Source: Paenibacillus sp. FSL R7-0337 (GTDB taxonomy: Bacteria > Bacillota > Bacilli > Paenibacillales > Paenibacillaceae). From it: a stretch of 64,000 nt of DNA. This document shows, piece by piece, positions 51,313 to 59,609 of the stretch. The number at the start of each line of letters is the position of its first letter. Position 1 is the first letter of the stretch. The stretch is from positions 620,001 to 684,000 of the forward strand of contig NZ_CP150218.1 in the NCBI RefSeq assembly GCF_037969875.1, read 5' to 3'. The notes under the pieces are model-generated. The model did no database searches. It was not told the origin of the DNA and saw only the letters and a list, made by a program, of their open reading frames with translations. Both the position numbers and the translations under genes were made by a program.

Positions 51313-52788
51313 ATGAATCATATGAAAGCGTTCTTCCAGTCCCGGTGGCTGAACTCACGGATTACCCAGTCTGAAACCACAGCCAAGGAGCGTTGGTTCG
51401 GTTATTTAATCGGTCCTACCGGAGCACTCCTGCTAAATGCGGTACTGGCCTCTTATCTTAATGTGTATTATACCGATGTTCTAGGCTTAACCTCCGTTGC
51501 CGGCGGCGCCTTCCTGGTCTTGTTCCCGATGCTGTCGAAGATTCTGGACGCAGTGGCCAACATTGTTATGGGCTATGTCATTGACCGGACCCGGACGAAA
51601 CAGGGCAAGGCCCGGCCATGGCTCCTTCTGTCCGCTCCGCTGATGATGATTGCCGGAATGCTGCTGTTCCTGGTGCCTCAAGCAGATACGAAGATTCAGG
51701 TGATCTGGATTATTATCTCGTATAACCTGTATTACTCGATTGCCTTCACCTCCTATAATGTGGGCCACAATCTGATGGTCCCGCTGTCGACAAGAGATAG
51801 CGCACAGCGGGGTAAGCTGTCCGTGTTCAGCCAGATTTCGGTGATCATGATGAGCGGAATCATTGTGGCCCTGATCTTCCCGATGCTCATCCTGCCAGTT
51901 ATCGGGGTGGACAAGAGCCGCTGGATCCTCGTGATGTGCATCGTCTCGATCCTGGTGCTGCCGCTAACCTTACTGGAGTATTTCTTCACTAGGGAAAGAG
52001 TCACCGCCGAGAGCGCAGAAAGGGAAGAGCAGGAAGGCGGGGGTAATCTTCCGTTCAGCACCCAATTGAAAGCGGTTGTATCTGACCGCTACATGCTGGT
52101 TATTCTGCTGTACTTCCTAATTTATACCTTTGCAGTCTGTCTAAAAAACCTGAGTCTAATCTATTATTGCAATTATGTGCTGGGGAGCTATAACGACGGT
52201 ATAACCCAGACCCTGATTTCCCTGATCGGTGGCATCCCGCTGGGGATTGGCATTGTGATTGTCTGGCCGCTTGCCAAAAAATTCGGCAAGCGGAACATCA
52301 CCGCAATCGGCTTCATGCTGGTCACTATCGGCAGCGGACTATGTTGGCTATTCCCGGCCAGCATGCCCGTGGTACTGACCGGCCAGTTCATCAAGAACAT
52401 GGGGCTATTGCCCAGTGCATATATCTTCATGGCGCTTTTCGCTGACACACTCGACCATATGGAGTGGAAGAACGGCTTCCGCTGCGACGGGACTGCGATG
52501 TCGATTTACACGACAATTTCCGTTACGATGGTGGGCCTCTGCACCGGAATGTTTAACGGGCCGCTGTCGAAGGCCGGCTACGCCGCACCTTACTACAATG
52601 CTGCAGGAGACCTGATTTCCACTCAAAACGATGCTGTTCAGCAGGTAATCACCTTCTCCTTCGTAGGTCTGGAGACCATAACCAGTGTGATACTAATTGG
52701 TCTGCTGGCATTCCTGAGTGTGGAGAAGAACCTGGGTCATAAGCAGCAACAAATTCGTGATCGCCATTCATCACAACCATTACATTAA
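51313..52788 (+). CDS. GPH-family sugar/cation symporter (set 2)
   Basis: 491 residues, 12 spans. GPH/MFS signature in the loop [20 protein letters not shown], with [20 protein letters not shown] earlier. ATG 51313 follows AATGGAGTAGC. It leads a two-gene unit with the GH3 enzyme (18-bp gap), the same transporter-glycosidase pairing as set 1. Import of glycosides coupled to a cation gradient. Confidence 0.92.
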   Translation: MNHMKAFFQSRWLNSRITQSETTAKERWFGYLIGPTGALLLNAVLASYLNVYYTDVLGLTSVAGGAFLVLFPMLSKILDAVANIVMGYVIDRTRTKQGKARPWLLLSAPLMMIAGMLLFLVPQADTKIQVIWIIISYNLYYSIAFTSYNVGHNLMVPLSTRDSAQRGKLSVFSQISVIMMSGIIVALIFPMLILPVIGVDKSRWILVMCIVSILVLPLTLLEYFFTRERVTAESAEREEQEGGGNLPFSTQLKAVVSDRYMLVILLYFLIYTFAVCLKNLSLIYYCNYVLGSYNDGITQTLISLIGGIPLGIGIVIVWPLAKKFGKRNITAIGFMLVTIGSGLCWLFPASMPVVLTGQFIKNMGLLPSAYIFMALFADTLDHMEWKNGFRCDGTAMSIYTTISVTMVGLCTGMFNGPLSKAGYAAPYYNAAGDLISTQNDAVQQVITFSFVGLETITSVILIGLLAFLSVEKNLGHKQQQIRDRHSSQPLH

Positions 52789-52806
52789 CAAGAAAGCAGG
52801 AGCTAT

Positions 52807-55203
52807 ATGAATCACCATACGATAATCCAATTAATGAGTCTGGAAGAAAAAATAGCTTTGTGTTCAGGAGCCTCCTTCTGGATGACCAAGGCATTTCCGC
52901 AATATGAGATCCCAGCACTGTTCCTGAGTGACGGCCCGCATGGCATCCGCAAACAGGAGGGAGAAGCAGACCATCTAGGACTTAACGCCAGTGTCCAAAC
53001 GACCTGCTTCCCCACGGCGAGTCTGCTTGGCGCAACTTGGGATGAAGCGTTGCTTGCGGAGATCGGCGAAGCGCTCGGCCAGGAGGCTATTCAGGAGGAT
53101 GTACATGTAATTCTGGGTCCGGGTGTGAATATGAAGCGCAGCCCGCTGAGCGGACGGAATTTCGAGTATTTCAGTGAAGATCCCTACCTGTCGGGCAAGC
53201 TTGCCGCAAGCTGGATCCAGGGTGTCCAGAGCACCGGGACCGGGGTGTCTGTCAAGCATTTCGCGGGCAATAGCCAGGAAGCCAAACGAATGAGCAGCGA
53301 TTCCTTGATTGATGAACGGGCCCTCCGCGAATTTTATTTGCCGGCCTTTGAGATTGCGGTTAAGGAAGCACAGCCTGCTACAGTGATGTGTTCCTACAAT
53401 AAACTTAATGGCACCTACGCCAGTGATCACCGGGAATTGCTGACAGATCTATTACGGGAGGAATGGGGCTTCACAGGTGCGGTAATCACCGACTGGGGTG
53501 CGATGAATAACAGAATTGAAGGTTTCAAAGCAGGCCTGGATTTGGAAATGCCGGGAAGCAAGGGAGCCTTCGATGAGCTTGTCCATCAGGCCGTGCTCTC
53601 CGGCGAATTGAGCGAAGCCGAAATTGATCAGTCCGTGTTGCGTCTCTTGCAGCTAATAGAGCGTACTACTAAGCGCGCGGAGAAGCAGAGAGATGCACAG
53701 CAAATGTACGATCAGCATCATGAGCTTGCCCGTAAAGCCGCACAAGGCGGCGGTGTCCTGCTGAAGAATGAGAATAACTTCCTGCCGCTAAGCAAGGGGC
53801 AGCGACTGACTGTCATCGGGAAACTGGCCGAACAGCCGCGGTATCAGGGTACAGGCTCCTCATTGGTTAATCCCACTCAGATCCATAGCCTTCTGGACGG
53901 CTTGGAGCAATATGATGCAGACTTACGCTACTATGCAGGGTATGAGCTGGAAGATGTCGAGAATGAGGAACTGCTAAAGGCGGCTGTTGCGGGAGTGGAG
54001 CAGGATACGGCGGTCATCGTGGTCATTGGCCTGACTGAGATTTATGAGAGCGAAGGCTTCGACCGCACCACGCTGTCCATTCCTAATAATCAGATCAGGC
54101 TGCTGGGCAGATTGGCGGAGACAACCTCTAATCTGATTGCCATCATGGTTGGAGGCTCGGCAGTAGAAACACCATGGATGGAAAAGGTAAAAGCCTGCCT
54201 CCATATGCAGTTGTCCGGACAGGCGGGTGGGCTTGCTGCGGCAGACCTTCTGTATGGGACGGTCAACCCTTCGGGGAAATTGACAGAGACCTTTCCGCTC
54301 CGGCTAAGCGATGTGGTGAATGCTTCCTATTATGGTGTAGATCCTAAACAGGTTCCGTACCGGGAAAGCATGTTTGCCGGTTACCGCTATTTTAACAAGG
54401 CTAACAAGAATGTGGCTTTTCCCTTCGGCTTTGGCCTAAGCTATACCACATTTGTTTATGACCAGCTCCAGGTAGAACGTCTGAAGGACAATGAATTTGT
54501 GGTTCGGCTTGAGGTAACGAATAATGGCCAAGCAGACGGCGCGGAAGTTGTTCAGTTGTATGTATCCAGGCAAACACAAGGAGCTTACGGGCCACTCAAA
54601 GAATTAAAAGGATTTGCCAAGGTATTTCTCGCCAGCGGCGAACGGCAGAGCGTGACTCTCCGATTGGATAAGCGCAGCTTTGCCTTTTATGACCCCGACT
54701 CCCGGGATTGGCAAATTGAACAAGGAGAGTACAAAATACTGCTCGGCAGTTCCTCAGCCGATATCAGACTGGAATCGTCCGTGCATCTTGAAGGGATTAC
54801 CCCGAAGAAAAGCGCAGTGAATGAATGGTACTATACGCTGGAAGGAATTCCTTCCGTGAATGATTTCAAATCTGTGTATGGGGATTTCAAGCCGTTTATC
54901 ATGCCGGGCAAAGGCAAGTTTACGGTGGAATGCTCTGTCTTTGAGATGAAGGACCATAGTTTTATCTTCAAGCAATTCTATAAGGCGATTGAACGGGTCA
55001 TTGCCAAATCAACTACGGCAGACGGGAAACCTGACTATACCAACGTGCATTTCAAAATGCTGATGGCATCGGCCAGCGATAATCCGATCCGGACCATGGC
55101 GCTGCTCAGTCCCGGGTTCTTAACCTTCAAGCGAATTCAGCTGCTGGTGGATATAGCCAACGGACATTGGATCAAGGGTCTTCGCAGCTACTTTACTAAA
55201 TAA
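52807..55203 (+). CDS. GH3-family beta-glucosidase (set 2)
   Basis: 798 residues after AGGAG. GH3 layout: DGPHGIRKQEGEADHL, KHFAGNSQE, nucleophile Asp in AVITDWGAM; sandwich domain (VIGKLAEQPRYQGTGSS, VIGLTEIYESEGFDR); fibronectin III-like domain from GFGLSYTTFVY; and about 130 more residues ending in HWIKGLRSYFTK. No signal peptide. Beta-glucosidase or related exo-activity on imported glycosides. Paralogous to the enzyme at 29442; both have extra C-terminal tails, this one longer. Confidence 0.93.
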   Translation: MNHHTIIQLMSLEEKIALCSGASFWMTKAFPQYEIPALFLSDGPHGIRKQEGEADHLGLNASVQTTCFPTASLLGATWDEALLAEIGEALGQEAIQEDVHVILGPGVNMKRSPLSGRNFEYFSEDPYLSGKLAASWIQGVQSTGTGVSVKHFAGNSQEAKRMSSDSLIDERALREFYLPAFEIAVKEAQPATVMCSYNKLNGTYASDHRELLTDLLREEWGFTGAVITDWGAMNNRIEGFKAGLDLEMPGSKGAFDELVHQAVLSGELSEAEIDQSVLRLLQLIERTTKRAEKQRDAQQMYDQHHELARKAAQGGGVLLKNENNFLPLSKGQRLTVIGKLAEQPRYQGTGSSLVNPTQIHSLLDGLEQYDADLRYYAGYELEDVENEELLKAAVAGVEQDTAVIVVIGLTEIYESEGFDRTTLSIPNNQIRLLGRLAETTSNLIAIMVGGSAVETPWMEKVKACLHMQLSGQAGGLAAADLLYGTVNPSGKLTETFPLRLSDVVNASYYGVDPKQVPYRESMFAGYRYFNKANKNVAFPFGFGLSYTTFVYDQLQVERLKDNEFVVRLEVTNNGQADGAEVVQLYVSRQTQGAYGPLKELKGFAKVFLASGERQSVTLRLDKRSFAFYDPDSRDWQIEQGEYKILLGSSSADIRLESSVHLEGITPKKSAVNEWYYTLEGIPSVNDFKSVYGDFKPFIMPGKGKFTVECSVFEMKDHSFIFKQFYKAIERVIAKSTTADGKPDYTNVHFKMLMASASDNPIRTMALLSPGFLTFKRIQLLVDIANGHWIKGLRSYFTK

Positions 55204-55215
55204 TAAAGTAGCTGC
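55184..55215. terminator. Stem-loop over the GH3 stop codon
   Basis: Perfect 12-bp stem GCAGCTACTTTA (55184-55195) with TAAAGTAGCTGC (55204-55215). It lies between convergent genes; there is no strong T run on the + side, so the terminator call is tentative. Confidence 0.5.
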
Positions 55216-55227
55216 CAACCTATACAT

Positions 55228-56070
55228 TTATTGTTTATAATCTGCGTTTATCGTTATTTCTTTCCATTGTTCTATGCTGGCAAGCATATTGTTAAATTTA
55301 TAGGTTGCTGCTTGATAGGCTTGTTGTCCAAGCAACAAACGAAGAGGGGGTTCCGCTGATTCCACAACTTTAATCACTGCTTCAGCAGCCTTTGCAGGAT
55401 CTCCGGCTTCTTGACCGGCAGCAAGCCCGATTCCTTGCAGCATTTGTCCGACGGCGGATTCTTTCAGCTCAGGGATGCTTGTCTCTGTTTTGACAGAAGA
55501 GCGGCCGCCCCAATCGGTGCGGAAGCTGCTTGGCTCTATCAAAGTCACATGAATGTTAAAAGGCTGCAATTCTTGGGCAAGACTCTCGGATATGCCCTCC
55601 ACAGCGTATTTTGTAGCATGGTAATAGCCAAGAGTCGGAAATGAAGTCAGACCGCCAATGGATGAGAAGTTTATAATGTGACCACTCTTTTGTGATCTCA
55701 TATGAGGAAGAACAGCATTGGTTATATGCATGAGTCCCCAGAAGTTAACCTCGAACATCTTACGCGTCTCTTCCTCTACGCTTTCCTCAACGGAGCTGAA
55801 ATAACCGATACCTGCATTGTTCACAAGCACATCTATACGGTTAAACCTCTCCATCGTGCGGTCAACCACATTACGGATCTGCTCTGGATTGGTGACGTCC
55901 AGCGGGAGAGCAATCACCTGATCCTCATGTCCGGCGGTAAGCCCGGTTACCTGCTCAACATTCCGTGCGGTCACCACAACTTTATAGCCGGCTTCAATCG
56001 CTTGCTGCGCGATATGCCGCCCAAATCCTGTTGAACATCCTGTAATAAGCCATACTTTTGTTTCAGACAA
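55228..56070 (-). CDS. SDR-family oxidoreductase
   Basis: 280 residues from TTG 56070 (AAGGAG eight nt upstream). Classical SDR: LITGCSTGFGRHIAQ, NNAGIGYFS, Ser in INFSSIGG and YHATK. It resembles the group of MerR- or AraC-linked SDRs annotated as oxidoreductases or retinol-dehydrogenase-like; substrate unknown. Its promoter has a MerR-type 19-bp spacer and the MerR gene lies upstream on the same strand. Confidence 0.9.
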   Translation of the reverse strand: MSETKVWLITGCSTGFGRHIAQQAIEAGYKVVVTARNVEQVTGLTAGHEDQVIALPLDVTNPEQIRNVVDRTMERFNRIDVLVNNAGIGYFSSVEESVEEETRKMFEVNFWGLMHITNAVLPHMRSQKSGHIINFSSIGGLTSFPTLGYYHATKYAVEGISESLAQELQPFNIHVTLIEPSSFRTDWGGRSSVKTETSIPELKESAVGQMLQGIGLAAGQEAGDPAKAAEAVIKVVESAEPPLRLLLGQQAYQAATYKFNNMLASIEQWKEITINADYKQ

Positions 56071-56099
56071 TGTAATCACTCCTTCAAGGGTATAACTTC

Positions 56100-56130
56100 A
56101 CTATACATCTTAAAGTTAACTTGAAGTCAA
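56100..56130 (-). promoter_or_regulatory. MerR-type promoter of the SDR gene
   Basis: Reading leftwards: TTGACT (complement of 56125-56130), a 19-bp spacer, TATAGT (complement of 56100-56105). The spacer holds the 18-bp near-palindrome CTTAAAGTTAACTTGAAG (56109-56126). This is the classic layout for MerR activation, and a near-identical copy lies before the MerR gene itself. Confidence 0.8.
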
Positions 56131-56160
56131 TACTGATTTTGCAATATGAATATTCATAGA

Positions 56161-56529
56161 CTATTCCATCTTCTTATACATCAAAATATCGTAGATCGCT
56201 ATCTTGCGGATAATCTTCTCCAGATGAAATTGAGTCTGGGCCACACTGCGTTCCACTTTAGCTTTATGCGTAAGCAAAAATTGTTTTCTGGCCTCCAGAG
56301 AAGGATCGCCTTGCCGGATCAGCTCTGTATAAGCCTTAATATCTTCAATCGACATTCCCGTATCTTTGAGAGCGATTACCAGTTCAAGCCACTCTAAGAC
56401 TTCATCCGAATATTCTCTCCGACCTAAAGCATTCCGTTCAACCTGCGGCAAGATGCCTTCTTGTTCATAATAGCGCAGAGTGGAGGGGCGTAAACCTGTG
56501 ATCTTCTCAATTTCACTAATACTGTACAT
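56161..56529 (-). CDS. MerR-family transcriptional regulator
   Basis: 122 residues from ATG 56529, with AAAGGAGC about 11 nt upstream. MerR DNA-binding N-terminus (ISEIEKITGLRPSTLRYYEQEG) and a dimerisation helix. No metal-binding Cys. It is upstream of the SDR gene on the same strand, each with a copy of the same operator, so it should activate the SDR gene and regulate itself. Trigger unknown, probably a reactive small molecule. Confidence 0.92.
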   Translation of the reverse strand: MYSISEIEKITGLRPSTLRYYEQEGILPQVERNALGRREYSDEVLEWLELVIALKDTGMSIEDIKAYTELIRQGDPSLEARKQFLLTHKAKVERSVAQTQFHLEKIIRKIAIYDILMYKKME

Positions 56530-56549
56530 GCCAAATTGCTCCTTTCATA

Positions 56550-56576
56550 CTTAAAGCTAACTTGAAGTGAATTATA
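56550..56576 (-). promoter_or_regulatory. Second MerR operator with -10 of the MerR gene
   Basis: CTTAAAGCTAACTTGAAG (56550-56567) differs by one base from the operator at 56109. TATAAT on the - strand is the complement of 56571-56576, placing the operator over the start site, where it would repress. Confidence 0.65.
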
Positions 56577-56727
56577 CCTTTTTCATGAAGCAAATGCGAA
56601 CTTAATATATCTTTACTTTACGTATGAGCCTTGACATTATGAAACATAATAGTTATTATAGATATCTAAAGTCCTTATTTAAAATGATTATCAATGAGGT
56701 TCTCAAAGGCTAAAGGAGAGCGAGAAG

Positions 56728-57198
56728 ATGGATGTATTCAAAAGCCAGTATGAAATGATACAACGCACAAGGGAATCATTATTTCGTTATTGCGAAACGA
56801 TGTCCCCCACAGATTATGTGAAAGAAGTAGAAAGCTTTGGCGGAGCTTCTATTTGCAGTCTGCACGCTCATGTAGCCGATTGTTATCGGGTATGGTTAGG
56901 GAGCCGTGCCCTTGGTAAATCACTTCCCAAAGTGAATCCGAAGTCCATAGATAAAGTACAGAAAATGCGTGAAATGTTTAAGAACATAGATGAACTGGTT
57001 TATGAATTTCTATATGACTTTAAAACCAAAGGGGATCCTACCCATTTAGCATCCTGGCAGAGTGACAGTGTAGAGTTAACCGAACTTTGGTTATTTACGC
57101 ACACTATCACCCACGAATTTCATCATAGAGGACAAATTGTCAAAATAGGCAGGCAACTCGGGTATATCCCGCCGAAAATGAACCTTGCTAAACTTTAA
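56728..57198 (+). CDS. DinB/YfiT-like metal-dependent protein
   Basis: 156 residues, four-helix-bundle DinB type. Metal ligands are visible: His in SLHAHVADCY (about 50) and HTITHEFHHRGQI (about 130-142). Members bind nickel or zinc; some transfer thiols such as bacillithiol or mycothiol, most are uncharacterised. GGAGAG precedes ATG 56728. Single-gene unit. Confidence 0.88.
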   Translation: MDVFKSQYEMIQRTRESLFRYCETMSPTDYVKEVESFGGASICSLHAHVADCYRVWLGSRALGKSLPKVNPKSIDKVQKMREMFKNIDELVYEFLYDFKTKGDPTHLASWQSDSVELTELWLFTHTITHEFHHRGQIVKIGRQLGYIPPKMNLAKL

Positions 57199-57209
57199 TG
57201 ATCATATTA

Positions 57210-57250
57210 GCCCAATTTGACAACAGATACAGTCACTTGGGCCTTTTCGT
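57210..57250 (+). terminator. Probable terminator after the DinB-like gene
   Basis: Stem GCCCAA (57210-57215) with TTGGGC (57237-57242), then CTTTTC. The loop is long, so the call is weaker than the others. Confidence 0.5.
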
Positions 57251-57260
57251 ATTTTGGAGA

Positions 57261-57386
57261 TTATAGCAGCCTCTCCATAATCATCACATCAATAAACGCT
57301 CCGTCCATCAATCCTTGCTTCTCAAATACACTAACCTGCCGACAGCCCATCTTCTGATACAATCCTTGACCACGCCCACGATAATT
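57261..57386 (-). pseudogene. C-terminal remnant of a GNAT acetyltransferase
   Basis: On the - strand about 41 codons ending at TAA (complement of 57261-57263) read NYRGRGQGLYQKMGCRQV..., then FEKQGLMDGAFIDVMIMERL. This matches the last part of GNAT proteins of the RimJ/RimL or PAT type (acetyl-CoA loop, LYxKMG, closing strand). Nothing upstream in frame continues it; the 57387-57457 sequence is AT-rich. It is a decayed or deleted gene. The rest of the 57199-57457 gap holds the DinB terminator. Confidence 0.7.
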
Positions 57387-57457
57387 ATATAATTATGCCT
57401 TAGATTAAATCCAATATAACATTGACCCTATTTTAAACTCAAAAGAGAATGCGGCTC

Positions 57458-57877
57458 ATGGATAAGAAAACGATTTATTTTTTGTGTACAGGAAACTCCT
57501 GCCGGAGCCAGATGGCGGAAGGATGGGCCAAAAAATAACTGAGCAATGAATGGAATGTGTATAGTGCCGGCATTGAGGCTCATGGTTTGAATCCGAAAGC
57601 CGTTCTGGCGATGAGTGAAGCAGGTATAGATATCTCAGGTCAAACGTCAGATATTATTGATCCGCAGCTGCTGAATAGCTCTGATCTTGTCATTACATTA
57701 TGTGGAGATGCAGCAGATAAATGCCCCATTCCCCCTCCTCAAGTGAAACGTGAGCATTGGGGATTTGATGATCCGGCGAAAGCTAAAGGAACAGATGAGG
57801 AGAAGTGGAAGGTTTTCCAGCAGGTTCGTGATCAAGTGGGCGAGCGCATCATACAATTTGCTGAAACGGGTGAATAG
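57458..57877 (+). pseudogene. Arsenate reductase (thioredoxin-coupled, LMW-PTP fold) broken by an in-frame TAA
   Basis: The frame from ATG 57458 would give 139 codons, the usual ArsC length. It shows the P-loop [17 protein letters not shown] with Cys10 and Cys15, then a TAA at 57536-57538, then [16 protein letters not shown] and the redox Cys pair in [10 protein letters not shown]. The TAA replaces a position that is normally Tyr in homologues (AKKYL). A downstream GTG at 57557 lacks the catalytic Cys. It reduces arsenate to arsenite when intact; here probably a pseudogene, unless the stop is read through or a sequencing error. No arsR or acr3 is adjacent. Confidence 0.85.
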
Positions 57878-57914
57878 TCACGATGGAGGAGAGCAAGAAC
57901 GTCTTGAAAAATGT

Positions 57915-58778
57915 TTAGGCTGTTATATTTAAAAAATCAATCAGTTTCCTGTTCATAGTATCAGCATCCTTGCCGAGCCAGATCAAATGTCCCCATGATT
58001 CAAAAAGACAAAGCTCGGCTTGCGGAATGAGTTCAAAGGCTGCATAAGCGTGCGCAGGTAAAACGGCCTGGTCATATTTACTATGTATAATCAGAGTAGG
58101 ACATAATATTGCAGGTAGACCGGAAGGTTCAAACCAAGCTAGCTGCTCAAGATCTAGCATAAATCCATGCCCTGAGCGCTGGCGCTGATTCATGGCAGCA
58201 AATTGTTTCACATCTTCTTGAGTGAATTGTTGCATGACTTGGCTGACCGGAAGGCTACTGAAGGAAGGAACCATCTGCTTCAGCATGAATTTCGAAAAGC
58301 TGCGGCTGAAGACGGAGAGCAGTTTCCAAGTATATTTTTCTGTCTTCGGATGGAACAATATTTTGGACACTTTATATGTTGTATCCTCATGGCTATGCCA
58401 TGCCTTAGATACAGCAGACTGAAGCGTAAGGCTGTGAACCCGATGGGGATAGCGGGCAGCAAAAGTTAAGCCAGAGGGGCCTCCGGCAGATACAGCGATA
58501 ATATGCACTTTAGTAAGATTCAAATGATCCAGTAATTGCTCATATGCTTTACAGGCAGTATGTAATGAGCTTCCAAGCTCTTTGCTTGTTCGGCCATAAC
58601 CGGGCCGCGATGGTGTAATAATGGAATACCCGTTCTCCAGGAGAATTTTATAGCCAAAATCCTCCTGGCAGTTGGAATGTCCACCATGAAGAATGAACAC
58701 AGGTTCTCCTCTTCCCGCAACTGTATACTCAATAACCGCTCCTGTTTCCAGCTTGAATGTTTGGGCAATTCTTGGCAT
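57915..58778 (-). CDS. Alpha/beta-fold hydrolase
   Basis: 287 residues from ATG 58778 (GGGGGAATGG upstream; frame open to 58877). Alpha/beta hydrolase with the oxyanion segment HGGHSN, nucleophile Ser in AVSAGGPSG, Asp in KYDQAVL and His in SWGHLIWL. It follows the ABC permease by 28 bp on the same strand, so probably belongs to the exporter operon. Substrate unknown; an ester-bearing toxin or antibiotic would fit. Confidence 0.85.
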   Translation of the reverse strand: MPRIAQTFKLETGAVIEYTVAGRGEPVFILHGGHSNCQEDFGYKILLENGYSIITPSRPGYGRTSKELGSSLHTACKAYEQLLDHLNLTKVHIIAVSAGGPSGLTFAARYPHRVHSLTLQSAVSKAWHSHEDTTYKVSKILFHPKTEKYTWKLLSVFSRSFSKFMLKQMVPSFSSLPVSQVMQQFTQEDVKQFAAMNQRQRSGHGFMLDLEQLAWFEPSGLPAILCPTLIIHSKYDQAVLPAHAYAAFELIPQAELCLFESWGHLIWLGKDADTMNRKLIDFLNITA

Positions 58779-58806
58779 ATTCCATTCCCCCAGCTTGCCA
58801 AATAGG

Positions 58807-59607
58807 TTAAATAGGCAAGTCTTTTTTATTAAACCAAAGAATTCCCACAGTATACAGCACAGCCGCCAGTCCCGCAAATACAGCCATTCCTATATATGCA
58901 AAACTATCACCGGCGAATAATCGTTCCGGGTCGAACAAGGCGAATAATGAGAAATATCCGAGCCATTCCAGCCTTTCCCCGGAATCACCGAGCATTTGCA
59001 GCAATACAAACGTGATCGGGAGGCCGGCCCCCAGTCCGAGGCTGTATCTGGCTTCGTTCGCCAGGCAGGAGGCCAGGAAACAGATTCCATTAATCGTGTA
59101 ATACATCAGGAGTGCGTAAAGATTCAATAGTATAAATTGCTTGGTGTCCATTAGTCCGGGAAACATGACAGAAGAGGTGATCAGCGTCAGGATAGTGATC
59201 CAGCTGAAGATTGCAGTTACAGAGGTCAGACTAAATACGGCCTGAGTCACGGCGATCCGAATTCTTGAGTTAGAAGTTGAGAGCAGGTAGGCCATACTGC
59301 CTTTATCTACATGTACGGCTATAAGCCGGTGGTTAACAACAATGGACAAGATCATAGGGAATAGATACAGAAGGATACTGTATAACGTCCCTGACAGAAA
59401 CGTGAGCAGGGTTGACCCGAAATTCATTCCCATGGCGTTCATTAGCCCGGAAGGAAGCATATTTAGCATATCCTTCAATTCATCTGCGCTATCCGGGTTG
59501 AACATACTTAATAATACAACGGAATAAAAAGAATACACGGCGACAATCAGAAGCCACAGAAAACGGTTAACTCGTATATTTGCTTTAAATAGAGCCCAAG
59601 ACATCAC
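58807..59607 (-). CDS. ABC-2-type transporter permease
   Basis: 266 residues with about six hydrophobic spans, typical of ABC-2-type drug or antibiotic exporter permeases. It starts 2 bp after the ATPase gene stop, one operon. It is divergent, via the ATPase, from a TetR gene. It exports a compound driven by the ATPase at 59610. Confidence 0.9.
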   Translation of the reverse strand: MMSWALFKANIRVNRFLWLLIVAVYSFYSVVLLSMFNPDSADELKDMLNMLPSGLMNAMGMNFGSTLLTFLSGTLYSILLYLFPMILSIVVNHRLIAVHVDKGSMAYLLSTSNSRIRIAVTQAVFSLTSVTAIFSWITILTLITSSVMFPGLMDTKQFILLNLYALLMYYTINGICFLASCLANEARYSLGLGAGLPITFVLLQMLGDSGERLEWLGYFSLFALFDPERLFAGDSFAYIGMAVFAGLAAVLYTVGILWFNKKDLPI

Positions 59608-59609
59608 AA

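Noticed and set aside
29442..55203. Recent tandem duplication of a whole glycosidase cluster
   Set aside because: Paralogues differ in length, order and domain tails and show no long shared DNA, so they are old or separately acquired copies.
57557..57877. Stand-alone 106-residue protein
   Set aside because: It is the 3' part of the broken arsenate reductase and lacks the catalytic Cys loop.
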